Positions 20,201 to 27,454 of a stretch of 49,023 nucleotides of DNA are shown here, piece by piece. The stretch is from a virus, in IMG/VR virus record IMGVR_UViG_3300005295_000015, positions 1 to 49,023 of that record; one strand, given 5' to 3'. Below the pieces are notes generated by a model, which ran no database searches, was not told the origin of the DNA, and worked only from the letters and a program-made list of their open reading frames with translations. Numbering within the stretch: position 1 is the first letter of the stretch; every line of letters starts with the position of its first letter. Made by a program: the position numbers and the translations under genes.

Positions 20201-21355
20201 TTCAGTAGTTTTCCCGCTTGAATGGAAATCAGAGAAAACAGTCTCTAATTCCTTCCGGGTCATTCCTTTACCATTATCGGTAATGACAAGAGTAGCATCA
20301 CCACCATAGGGATTATCAATATTGACTGTAACTTCTCCCTTGTCTCCTAAATGCCTGACCGCATCGATAGCATTCTGTAGACCTTCCCTGACCATGATAG
20401 AAGGTAAATCTCCAGAATAACCAGTAGTTAATTCCTGAGCAGACCGTCTAACATCTGCACCAATTTTAATACCACCAGTTTTAGTCCTAGCGAGGGCGAT
20501 ATCATCTTCTCCGGTAATAGGATCTACTAGAGTTCCCTCTTTAGTGAACCTTAGTTTTCTCTTCTGACTCGGATCCTCTACATCGACCCATCCTGGACCT
20601 TTTTCTTTAATATCTGTAGTAGATTTAACTGGAGGGATAATTTCCGATTCCTTTGATCCTAAAGGTGAGCGGACTTCAGCATTTCCTAGGAATCTCCTAG
20701 AGGTATTAGGAGGCAATTCACTCCCATAAGGTCTAAGTTTAATTCCAGTAGTATCACCAGATCCTAATCTTAACTGGCCAGGTTTATCAGGAGTAACATT
20801 CTTAGTTCCCCGATCGAAGGGAATATTCTCATCCCAAACTTCAGCATTTCCGAATCGAGAAGGAGAGCGCATCCCTCTAGGAGGAGCTCCGAATTCAAAG
20901 ATTTTAGGAAGTAGGAGAGCACGAGGATCTGCTAGAGTTTCTCCGATTCCAAGGATTCCTCCGCCTACTACATCTTTATAAGCTTGTCCGAGAGTTGAAG
21001 TCGGAGACGAAGGAGTAACTAATTTTTCTAAACCTTCAGCAGCAGCCCTAGGACCGGGAATTCTAGGAACAGCGGGAGAAACTACATTCTGCTCGAAATC
21101 ACCCAGAGCAACAGCGTCAGGAGATGAGGGTCCTAATATGATACCAGTGATATCCTTAGCTTTATCCCACCAAGTAGCATTAGGATCATCGAAGGTAGAA
21201 CCTCTTAATCTAATCTTAGGGGGTTCTGGTTCAGGGGGATTTTCGAAGTTTACCCCTTTAAGTTCATCAAACTTAGGTTCAATAATAGGATTCCCTGAAT
21301 CATCTACTAGCTGAGATTTAATCGGATTCCCATTATCATCAACTAATTGAGGCAT
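17264..21355 (-). CDS. Giant virion-associated polyvalent protein: GHKL ATPase, HExxH and PLxRFG-like C-terminus
   Basis: A 1363-residue protein, last large gene of the structural operon. The N-terminus has a tandem repeat (QLVDDNGNPI, QLVDDSGNPI). Residues 305-415 form a GHKL ATPase (HSP90/histidine-kinase fold): EGLQNAID with N328, ITDNGKGM with D360, and GGKGVGKASYM at 390-400. Near residue 744 is TLHELAHIG, an HExxH metallopeptidase-type motif. The last 150 residues (DYMKSRFGRGKKG, then VDFTGGYGRFATLGSRLSS) resemble the C-terminal domain of large phage polyvalent proteins of the PLxRFG type. Such proteins are packaged in the head and injected with the DNA, where their enzyme domains act on host targets. 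The order after other internal virion proteins supports this. Substrates are unknown. Confidence 0.75.
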   Translation of the reverse strand: MPQLVDDNGNPIKSQLVDDSGNPIIEPKFDELKGVNFENPPEPEPPKIRLRGSTFDDPNATWWDKAKDITGIILGPSSPDAVALGDFEQNVVSPAVPRIPGPRAAAEGLEKLVTPSSPTSTLGQAYKDVVGGGILGIGETLADPRALLLPKIFEFGAPPRGMRSPSRFGNAEVWDENIPFDRGTKNVTPDKPGQLRLGSGDTTGIKLRPYGSELPPNTSRRFLGNAEVRSPLGSKESEIIPPVKSTTDIKEKGPGWVDVEDPSQKRKLRFTKEGTLVDPITGEDDIALARTKTGGIKIGADVRRSAQELTTGYSGDLPSIMVREGLQNAIDAVRHLGDKGEVTVNIDNPYGGDATLVITDNGKGMTRKELETVFSDFHSSGKTTEGGATGGKGVGKASYMLGGEHFTVETITKEGPNIVKHTMQGTPEEFMTEVKPKTELMPHGTPTGTKIITSLNPEQTGYSAKNMVEEVMKYSRGIPTKIKTKYGTNSWDRFTDNPYTAELTHNDTPIATRDFGHSDVDLTIPHTVSREDKPRNAIRLRVLNNGMYQYSGTHYLEEETKGLPDEVLINVRPKVEEGSKEYPFPVQREGLKEKTEQEIKNYLDETLINPRRVQAQSKLKEIYENLAVIPTEGKRFRNSILFDPGDRLSSTEKSALVNSPYIKQLTTYLDDFIEEALSKSGNTEWSDKLEGVGIVLDPNMHGVHIPNPESKGKKSIILINPFSHAQYEEGPFDTAIATAVTTLHELAHIGREDPSSVVKFNREDLMHPDVGLFMQTYYKEVQDHGGLDMGHGFGFVKRLGEIYAKTGIEQPIQFATDFTRLLSGTDARGNLAYTPEFQDLLRIYDESRWRAAVTEDYLSGTGVKSATPTGRRRGTQSSAGGNGGGVPRKPIIDRIGQYQSGKTPPPDPGSLALRQQLEDDGVLIKAAGFFKGMKATADLGPVLRQGVAYTGRPFWWKAFRQQFISYASEDGHQRFLNELKTDPLNQPNWRDQGGKATSYYDLAKVDLTHTSGPLIGQEEAIMGLDLVEKPIAWVNKKTGLNLPNPPRASNRAYSDAILSLRRGATQVLVDNYNRLYESTKKGAKNEKELNEAETYNPKNPLVAQLIGNEVNRSTGRGRLSTPELKLPNSRFLGPASGAKLARSFSVESNADVLNVALFSPRLFSSRIQNINKFFNPISWAKADPVMRKEYLKQILSIAGLVVAGNSLMSLFGAKTGDEPTSPDYMKSRFGRGKKGVSVDFTGGYGRFATLGSRLSSRQVTTGAGNRFKIGQPPMGDAVSLIEDFGEGLASPVMQTAMQLLNQKEFGNKPLDMTNPNPFENSMGKSLMTPMITQDLYELLQEDPSLVPLIFPDALGAPLTVYGR

Positions 21356-22623
21356 TACTTACCTCCCAAATCCCAGCCTGTTCCAGTCCAAGTTCCGGTC
21401 TTACCATTAGAAGGTCCAGAATTCCAAGTATGTTTATCTCCAACCTTCCTTTTCTCAATGGGAGGGGGAGTAGCACCTACGGTGATAGTAGGTTGAGCTG
21501 CTTTAGGAGCAGGGGTATTCCTATTAAATCTAGAACCTCCAATAGACCCAGTATTATTCCCAGGAATAGCTCCAGGAACTTTAGTAGGAACTTCCTTCTC
21601 ATCGATATACTTATTAAAGTCTGCGATGATTTCCGCATCCTTAGATTTATCCCTGAAATAACTCTTAGGAGGAATAATCTGGATTAGTCCATTATCAGGA
21701 TCGATCTCAATCCAATCTGCAGCTTGAGGATGAGTCCTAGCCCATTCTCCTGCTCGATTCAGCTTTCTCTGCTTTAACTGAGTCTCGGAGGCATTTCCAT
21801 CTTTTTGAGATAAACGCTCAGCAATCTCTTCTAAAGTATATTCATGCTGAGTTGCATCTCTCTCACGAGTAAACCCTTGCTGAAGATCGAGTATCTCCAG
21901 TTTCCCCGCCTGAGCGAGCTTTTGCCTCTGAGCAAAGGATAGGTCCTGCTGGTCGATAGTCTCAATGTGACCATCTCCATACCAGAGATAAGTTTGACCA
22001 GTGTTCTGATTGACTCGAATACCCTTAGCTCCCTCTCCAACTTTCTTTCTTAAGTCTAGAGCTCCAGCCTGAATATCTAATCTCCGATCTCCCTGCTCTA
22101 ATCTCCTATTTCCCTGCTCTAATCTTCCCTCCCCTTCATCAGATTTTCTCTTAGATTCTAATAGTCTCCATTCATTAGTTAATCTATTGTATTCATCCCT
22201 GATAGCAGCGGAATTACGCCCAGCTTCAATCTGAGCTAGATTTCCTGTAACTCCAGCCTTCTGTTTCCAGTCTGATACTTCCCGCTCGTAAGTAGGATAT
22301 AGAGCATGTTCAACAGTATCAGGATTTCCTGAAAGGGCAGCAACTGAGGCTCCGATTTTCCTTAAAGTGCTAGGTTCTTTTCTAACTGGAAAATTGTTAA
22401 CTAAGTCTAAGAAAGCCTTATAAGCTCGATCCTCTGGATCATTGTTAGGAGGGGGAGGAGCATTCCCAAATGGATTATCTCCAGTCTCACTCCTTCTTAA
22501 TTCTATAGGGACTCCCATAGGGTCAAGTTCTGCTCCAGTCTGAGTAGTAGGACTAGGAGTAGGAGGCATTCCTGCTAATTGTCCGATGCCAGAGAATACA
22601 TTCCTAAATCTGGAATCGAGCAT
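21355..22623 (-). CDS. Probable internal virion protein with coiled coil
   Basis: A 422-residue protein coupled to both neighbours by shared start and stop bases. A proline-rich N-terminus leads into a helical middle with repeated arginine and leucine heptads (EQGNRRLEQGDRRLDIQAGALDLRKK). A low-complexity Pro, Ala, Thr and Gly tail ends in TWTGTGWDLGGK. This pattern is common for podovirus internal or ejected virion proteins lying between tail genes and a giant last gene. No enzyme motif is visible. Function inferred from position. Confidence 0.6.
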   Translation of the reverse strand: MLDSRFRNVFSGIGQLAGMPPTPSPTTQTGAELDPMGVPIELRRSETGDNPFGNAPPPPNNDPEDRAYKAFLDLVNNFPVRKEPSTLRKIGASVAALSGNPDTVEHALYPTYEREVSDWKQKAGVTGNLAQIEAGRNSAAIRDEYNRLTNEWRLLESKRKSDEGEGRLEQGNRRLEQGDRRLDIQAGALDLRKKVGEGAKGIRVNQNTGQTYLWYGDGHIETIDQQDLSFAQRQKLAQAGKLEILDLQQGFTRERDATQHEYTLEEIAERLSQKDGNASETQLKQRKLNRAGEWARTHPQAADWIEIDPDNGLIQIIPPKSYFRDKSKDAEIIADFNKYIDEKEVPTKVPGAIPGNNTGSIGGSRFNRNTPAPKAAQPTITVGATPPPIEKRKVGDKHTWNSGPSNGKTGTWTGTGWDLGGK

Positions 22624-23369
22624 TAGATTACCCCCCTTCCAGAATCAATACCTGATCCAACGTAGCTTCCACTCCCAGTAGCACCGCCCCAGGGAACGCC
22701 CATTAACATACCACCGATTTGACCGATCTGTCCTACTCGGCCAATCGTATTCTCCCAGTTTCCTGGAATTTGAGAAGAGGCTTGCTGGGCACCCATCGTT
22801 CCTAAACTAAGCTGATTTCTTAAACCCTGAGCTTGTAACCAATTTCCAGTGGAACTAAGAAGTTGATTACCGAAGGTAGAGGACATTCCTGGAGAAGTTC
22901 CAAATAAGCTTTGTTTCCCTGCTGTTCCAAATCTTTTACCAGAGTTAATCATCTGGGCGATATCAGCCTCAGTTCCCCCAGCAGCATCGGATAGACCCTG
23001 ATTCATGTCTCGGGCCATTCGTGCTTTGAGAGTTCCAAAACCTGGAGAATATCCTCCTTGGAGAGTTCTCTGTCTATCAACATCCCGGTTAGCACTTGCG
23101 TAGATTGAGCGGATAGGACTAAGAGCTCTTGATCGGATGTTCGAGATATCAAGGGGAGAATATCCTCCAGTTTTTGAAAAATTATCATATTCTCCCATGA
23201 TGTTCCCGTAATCAGAGAATGCCTGATCCGTGGATCTATTATAGTTGTTAAACATCCCCTGAGTAGTCGGAACGATCATCTCGGATCGGAGACTGTCTAA
23301 ATCCTTAGAAGCAGTCAGGTTCTCACGAGCAATAGTATTCCGAACTCGACGATCGTCTCCCTTAGCCAT
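22623..23369 (-). CDS. Probable internal virion protein, glycine-rich
   Basis: A 248-residue protein rich in Gly, Ser, Gln and Met. A long helical part (ARENLTASKDLDSLRSEMIV; SRALSPIRSIYASANRDVDRQRTLQGGYSPGFGTLKARMARDMNQGL) is followed by a glycine-rich, membrane-active looking C-terminus (GRVGQIGQIGGMLMGVPWGG). Phage ejection proteins often show this character. It is coupled to the downstream 422-residue gene. Not a recognised family. Confidence 0.6.
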   Translation of the reverse strand: MAKGDDRRVRNTIARENLTASKDLDSLRSEMIVPTTQGMFNNYNRSTDQAFSDYGNIMGEYDNFSKTGGYSPLDISNIRSRALSPIRSIYASANRDVDRQRTLQGGYSPGFGTLKARMARDMNQGLSDAAGGTEADIAQMINSGKRFGTAGKQSLFGTSPGMSSTFGNQLLSSTGNWLQAQGLRNQLSLGTMGAQQASSQIPGNWENTIGRVGQIGQIGGMLMGVPWGGATGSGSYVGSGIDSGRGVI

Positions 23370-23380
23370 TTTCTATCCTC

Positions 23381-23761
23381 TCAGAAGTTGAGAACTAAAG
23401 AAGTCCCCTTAGTATTACGGAATCCATTCTTTTTTAACTGTTCCTCATATCCATGCTCCTGAATGAAAACATGGATTTGATTATACTGAAATTTATCAGC
23501 TATGAACATAGACGCCTGGAGAATATTCAATAGAGCTTCTCTCCTCGTCCTTACAGATTGTCTCTTATCCGTAATAAGTACAACTTCTGGAATCAATTGA
23601 ATTCCACCGGCGCTTATAATCCGGTTCTCATCATCGTATGCGGTAAAACAACCTAAGAAATGTTTAGTGAAATCAGGAAAGGCAAATTCATTAGAATAAA
23701 ACTCCTTATGAATTTCCTCTAATATCTTCAAATCTTCAGGCTTCATTCCTCTGATTTGCAT
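23381..23761 (-). CDS. GNAT-family acetyltransferase-like protein
   Basis: A 126-residue protein with GNAT-like organisation. It begins IRGMKPEDLKILEEIHKEF, continues GCFTAYDDENRIISAGGIQLIP (strands beta 2-4) and RTRREALLNILQASMFIADKF, where the acetyl-CoA-binding helix is expected, and ends FIQEHGYEEQLKKNGFRNTKGTSLVLNF, the usual C-terminal strand. The classical Q/RxxGxG/A loop is not obvious, so binding of acetyl-CoA is unproven. It lies inside the tail and virion gene block and overlaps the preceding gene by 26 bases. It may modify a virion or host protein. Confidence 0.6.
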   Translation of the reverse strand: MQIRGMKPEDLKILEEIHKEFYSNEFAFPDFTKHFLGCFTAYDDENRIISAGGIQLIPEVVLITDKRQSVRTRREALLNILQASMFIADKFQYNQIHVFIQEHGYEEQLKKNGFRNTKGTSLVLNF

Positions 23762-23945
23762 CTGTTATCTCTAGGGTCACATCATCGAATTTGTAAGTGC
23801 TATGAATGTTTAATCCTAATTTCCCTAATAGTGCAATCTTACTATTTTGTAGTTGATTATAATCATTTAATATCTGCTTCTGTTTGAGCTCAATTTCCAA
23901 CATTTGAGCTTTAACTTTCCAATATTCTAATCCGTCAAGTTTCAT
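23736..23945 (-). CDS. Small coiled-coil protein
   Basis: A 69-residue protein, largely one amphipathic helix (LEYWKVKAQMLEIELKQKQILNDYNQLQNSKIALLGKLG) followed by a short beta-like end. It lies between the tail-fibre gene and the GNAT-like gene, overlapping the latter by 26 bases. It may be a fibre chaperone or a virion accessory; no evidence decides. Confidence 0.55.
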   Translation of the reverse strand: MKLDGLEYWKVKAQMLEIELKQKQILNDYNQLQNSKIALLGKLGLNIHSTYKFDDVTLEITDANQRNEA

Positions 23946-23949
23946 ATAT

Positions 23950-26184
23950 TTATGTAACGGGAACAGCTAAACAACCAGCAATTTTTGAATTATCAGTGGA
24001 AGCTGCCCAATTACCTCCTGCAAGTTTAGCAAATCCTATTTGAGTAGAAGCATTGTTAAAGCACCAAACTCCCGTATTAGTTCCATTATCCGTGCCGAAA
24101 ATAACAGCATCCCAGCCGGCTAGGAAAGTATAGGTGCTTGGAATTGTTTTTAGTAGTAGAGTATTAGGAGTTCCTCCCACTGTAGTTGTTTGATATCTAA
24201 AAGCTAAAAATAGATTTCTTCCTACAATGAAATAACTATCTGCAACTACATCTCCGGAAGCTACAGTCCAAGTCATTGAACCGTTAGCAGTGAAATCTCC
24301 AGCTGAAAAGGTTTGAGTTAACCAACTCCCTTGATTATGACTAATTAAGAACCATCGGGAAGAAGCTGTACTGTATCGATAAGTAATTGAACCTTTTCCT
24401 GCCGCTAAAGGAGTAGGACCACTGGTTACATTGTTTAATAATCTATTAGTTGCAGTAGATCCTGAATCATTATGGGTGAAGAAAACGTTACCTGCTCCCA
24501 CTGAAATGAAAGTAACTATCTGACCATTAATTCCAGGAGTTAACCCAGTTATAGTTAAATCAGAAGCATTATTTAACCTAACAAATTCAGTGCCACCATA
24601 GGCAAAATCATTTTGAGTTCCTGTATCTGTCTTAACATCATTGGAGTAACCAGAAATCTGTCTTGATTCTCCAGCTTCGTTAATGGCAAATACATTAACA
24701 GTTCCACTTACATCATTACCATAAAGACCACAAGTGTTAGATGCTAATGAAGAAGGAACAGTTCCATCTCCGAGAATTAAAGTCTTAGTCCCCGCTCCTG
24801 GATCACTATTAGTAGCAGCATCAAGGATTAGATTCTGATTAGAAGTGATATAAGCACGAGCAGTATTGTTAGTTCTAAAAGCTATAGGAGCATTAGTTCT
24901 AGTTCCAAATACCGCATTAGTTCCATCCCATAGCATCATTACCATTCCGGTAGCTGATGCATCTTGATAGGCTACACCGTTGGTTCCTGATATGGTAAAC
25001 TGCGTGCCTATCTTCATCAAGGCTACAGCGGTCGCTGAGCCGATATCAAAAAGATCTCCGGAAGTTCCTACATAGAGATTGCCCGCACCAAATATAATTG
25101 AGGAAGTAGAGGTATCACTCTCCGCTGTTACTAACGGCATTAACATAACAATCGTGCCATTAGCATGAGTAGCTGCTGTAGTTCCGAATCTTCCTCTAGT
25201 ACATCCGGTTAGAGTTGTAGCAGTTTTACCTGTGTAGGTAATTAACTCCCCTTGAATTTTGACAACTCCAGCAGTAGAAAATCCAGTTGCACTTACAACA
25301 GTTATTGTAGTATCAGCAGCACTAATCCCACCAATAATATTAATTGTAGTTTGAAATGAGGTAGCTAGTCCAAATCCAGCCCTAATATTACCATTAACCT
25401 GGAAAGAAGATTTAGGAGTAGCTGTTCCAATTCCTAATTGGATATTAGTATCATCCCAAAAGAAATTAGAATTATTTTCAGTTGCTAAACCATTAGAACC
25501 AGCGAATAAGACTGAACCAGGAGTGAATACAACATTGTTAGCAGTGCTTAAAATATTTAATTGGATTTCTCCTTGAGTAGCATGAGCTCGAACAACAATA
25601 CCAACCTGCTGAATAAATGCACCGACACTACTTGGAGCAGTTGTTGTAATAGCTCCAGCAACAGATGCAGAAAGATAAACAATATTCCCTTCGATAAAAG
25701 CAGAAGTATCTAAGTTCTGGGCTAACCCAGAAACTAACATTAATCCATAGGAATTGTTAGCGATAGACTCTAATGTAATCCCTTCAGCATGCCTTTGAGT
25801 AGCAATTGTAGCGAGGGCTAAATTGATAGTAGGAACATTACCAGTTGATCCGTTAAGGTTAACTGCTTTACCAGCAGCAATTGTACTACCAGAAGTATTC
25901 CTAACTAATAGAACGTTATCCCTTGCAATGTTAATAGTACTTCCATCTTGGTCTATGTAGTAAGGAAATACATGACCATTCTGAGTATTTGCATAGACTC
26001 TAAGATGATTGGCAGCTGGAGTTGATGGAGTGGATATATTTGCATAATCCGAGAATCCATCATGTTCATCGTTAGTTAATACTCCACCGTCCCCAGCAGT
26101 AGAAGTATGATTATGATCCAGAGTTCCACTGGGAGTAGCTACACCATCTACTAAGACATTCCTACCGTTAACTCCAGTGATCAT
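23950..26184 (-). CDS. Tail fibre / appendage protein
   Basis: A 744-residue protein with the composition of a phage appendage: rich in Thr, Ser, Asn, Gly and Ala with long beta stretches. The N-terminal part has HNHTSTAGDGGVLTNDEHDGFSDY, common in virion-attachment regions of fibres. The middle repeats small beta modules (TVLVRNTSGSTIAAGKAVNL, GAITTTAPSSVGAFIQQVGIVVRA) found in many phage fibres. The C-terminus (GTDNGTNTGVWCFNNASTQIGFAKLAGGNWAAS) is the likely receptor-facing tip. It overlaps the upstream gene by four bases. The role in host recognition is inferred. Confidence 0.75.
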   Translation of the reverse strand: MITGVNGRNVLVDGVATPSGTLDHNHTSTAGDGGVLTNDEHDGFSDYANISTPSTPAANHLRVYANTQNGHVFPYYIDQDGSTINIARDNVLLVRNTSGSTIAAGKAVNLNGSTGNVPTINLALATIATQRHAEGITLESIANNSYGLMLVSGLAQNLDTSAFIEGNIVYLSASVAGAITTTAPSSVGAFIQQVGIVVRAHATQGEIQLNILSTANNVVFTPGSVLFAGSNGLATENNSNFFWDDTNIQLGIGTATPKSSFQVNGNIRAGFGLATSFQTTINIIGGISAADTTITVVSATGFSTAGVVKIQGELITYTGKTATTLTGCTRGRFGTTAATHANGTIVMLMPLVTAESDTSTSSIIFGAGNLYVGTSGDLFDIGSATAVALMKIGTQFTISGTNGVAYQDASATGMVMMLWDGTNAVFGTRTNAPIAFRTNNTARAYITSNQNLILDAATNSDPGAGTKTLILGDGTVPSSLASNTCGLYGNDVSGTVNVFAINEAGESRQISGYSNDVKTDTGTQNDFAYGGTEFVRLNNASDLTITGLTPGINGQIVTFISVGAGNVFFTHNDSGSTATNRLLNNVTSGPTPLAAGKGSITYRYSTASSRWFLISHNQGSWLTQTFSAGDFTANGSMTWTVASGDVVADSYFIVGRNLFLAFRYQTTTVGGTPNTLLLKTIPSTYTFLAGWDAVIFGTDNGTNTGVWCFNNASTQIGFAKLAGGNWAASTDNSKIAGCLAVPVT

Positions 26185-26513
26185 GCGTTTTCTAGACCAA
26201 AAAGGTTAAAGCTTAACTGTTGAGCACTGGCATAAACTCTGACAATATCTCCCTGAGCTAAGGAAACTCCTAAATTGAAGGAGATAACATCATTAGCAGC
26301 AATAGGAGTATCGTAGGCGATATACTGCTCATTACTGTCCGCAGCTCCTCCAATAGCAACTGAAATCCTAAAAGTCCGGGAAGCATTACTCCGATTACAA
26401 ACGTTGATCGAGCTAATAATAGCACTTCTAACAGGCGCAGTTACAGTATAAGCATCCGTAAGAGTAGTAGCTGCTGGATTAGATTGTCCTAGAACTCTGT
26501 ATATTTGGGGCAT
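26181..26513 (-). CDS. Small virion protein, probably tail-associated
   Basis: A 110-residue beta-rich protein (RVLGQSNPAATTLTDAYTVTAPVRSAIISSINVCNRS ... FRISVAIGGA ... ISFNLGVSLAQGDIVRVYASAQQLSFNLFG). This fold type is common in small decorated structural proteins that accompany fibres. It is coupled to genes on both sides by one- to four-base overlaps. Precise role unknown. Confidence 0.65.
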   Translation of the reverse strand: MPQIYRVLGQSNPAATTLTDAYTVTAPVRSAIISSINVCNRSNASRTFRISVAIGGAADSNEQYIAYDTPIAANDVISFNLGVSLAQGDIVRVYASAQQLSFNLFGLENA

Positions 26514-26755
26514 TAAGAGCTTCCCATGAAAAAGAAATCAGGAATTTCATTCTCTGAAGTAGTATCAATTGCCTCTATCTTCTTTTCCAATTCAGTTTTA
26601 GCTTCAGTAGTATCAGTAATCTGTTTCTCTAAAATGGTAATCAATCCATAAATAGTCTGATAGAGTGCATTATTCTGAGTTTGAATTTTACTATTAACTA
26701 GGAGTGCCATGAGATCAGAGGGATTCTTATTAGTCCCTCTAGGTTTGTAGGCCAT
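26513..26755 (-). CDS. Small coiled-coil protein
   Basis: An 80-residue protein beginning AYKPRGTNKNPSDLMALLVNSKIQTQNNALYQTIYGLITILEKQITDTTEAKTELEKKIE, a coiled-coil helix, and ending EIPDFFFMGSS. It shares start and stop bases with its neighbours. Probably a structural accessory; function unknown. Confidence 0.6.
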   Translation of the reverse strand: MAYKPRGTNKNPSDLMALLVNSKIQTQNNALYQTIYGLITILEKQITDTTEAKTELEKKIEAIDTTSENEIPDFFFMGSS

Positions 26756-26979
26756 TAGCGCACCTTGATTAGATAAACGTGGTTATTAGCGCGTAGAATA
26801 ACCCCATTAACCTTGACATATTCACAACATTGAGGCTTATTAGCCTCTAGTTGGGGAAGTAGAGTGGTTGAGACTGAAAAAGCCCAGGATCTTCCCATTT
26901 CAAAATCTACCATAAAAGACTGGATGGTCATCATTAAAGTAAGGAGAACTGCTAAACTCTCAACCATTTTACAGTCCAT
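26755..26979 (-). CDS. Small hypothetical protein with hydrophobic N-terminus
   Basis: A 74-residue protein with MDCKMVESLAVLLTLMMTIQSFMV at the N-terminus, possibly a signal-anchor or membrane helix, then a beta-like part with CCEYVKVNGVILRANNHVYLIKV. It overlaps the upstream gene by 11 bases. Not assigned. Confidence 0.5.
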   Translation of the reverse strand: MDCKMVESLAVLLTLMMTIQSFMVDFEMGRSWAFSVSTTLLPQLEANKPQCCEYVKVNGVILRANNHVYLIKVR

Positions 26980-27295
26980 TCATTGAAGCAGGATAATCTG
27001 CCCAGAGGGGCTTACCTAAGAGGATAATTCTATTGATCTTAAAATATTCATCAATCTCCGTAGTCTTTCCTTCTAACATTACTCTCTGCTCGTTGAAGTT
27101 AGCGAGTCTTAGAGGTTCAACCCTTGTAGTAGTTTGCATGGTGAAAGGAACAAGAGTTTGACTCCTAACCTCCTGAAAGGATAGTAATCTCATTTGTAAA
27201 TCTCCGGTCCCGTTAATTCTCATACGGACCCCTCCGAAATGAGAAATGAACTCTCCTGAACTTCCCGCTCCTGAAACTGCTGAATTGTAGGGCAT
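26969..27295 (-). CDS. Small structural protein (inferred)
   Basis: A 108-residue soluble protein with a glycine-rich start (YNSAVSGAGSSGEFISHFGGVRMRINGTGDLQMRLLSFQ) and several strands. It lies within the fibre gene cluster, with a one-base overlap to the 52-residue gene upstream. The position suggests a tail component, but no family is recognised. Confidence 0.6.
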   Translation of the reverse strand: MPYNSAVSGAGSSGEFISHFGGVRMRINGTGDLQMRLLSFQEVRSQTLVPFTMQTTTRVEPLRLANFNEQRVMLEGKTTEIDEYFKINRIILLGKPLWADYPASMNGL

Positions 27296-27453
27296 TATTC
27301 ATCCCCCAGGATAGATTTAATAATATCTAATACCTGCTGTTCCAATTGATCCAATTCAGTTTTTCTTTCTAAATCAATAAGAGCTTGATTAAGTTTAGCT
27401 TTACTAATCTTAGAGTAATTATCTCTAATGTATTCCAATTCTCGATACTTCAT
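27295..27453 (-). CDS. 52-residue helical protein
   Basis: A short minus-strand ORF with an ATG at 27451-27453 and a stop that overlaps the next ATG. The translation is highly helical (MKYRELEYIRDNYSKISKAK, then LNQALIDLERKTELDQLEQQ and VLDIIKSILGDE), in a coiled-coil style. It fills exactly the gap between two coupled genes (one base after the 571-residue gene), so it is almost certainly expressed. Role unknown. Confidence 0.6.
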   Translation of the reverse strand: MKYRELEYIRDNYSKISKAKLNQALIDLERKTELDQLEQQVLDIIKSILGDE

Positions 27454-27454
27454 C

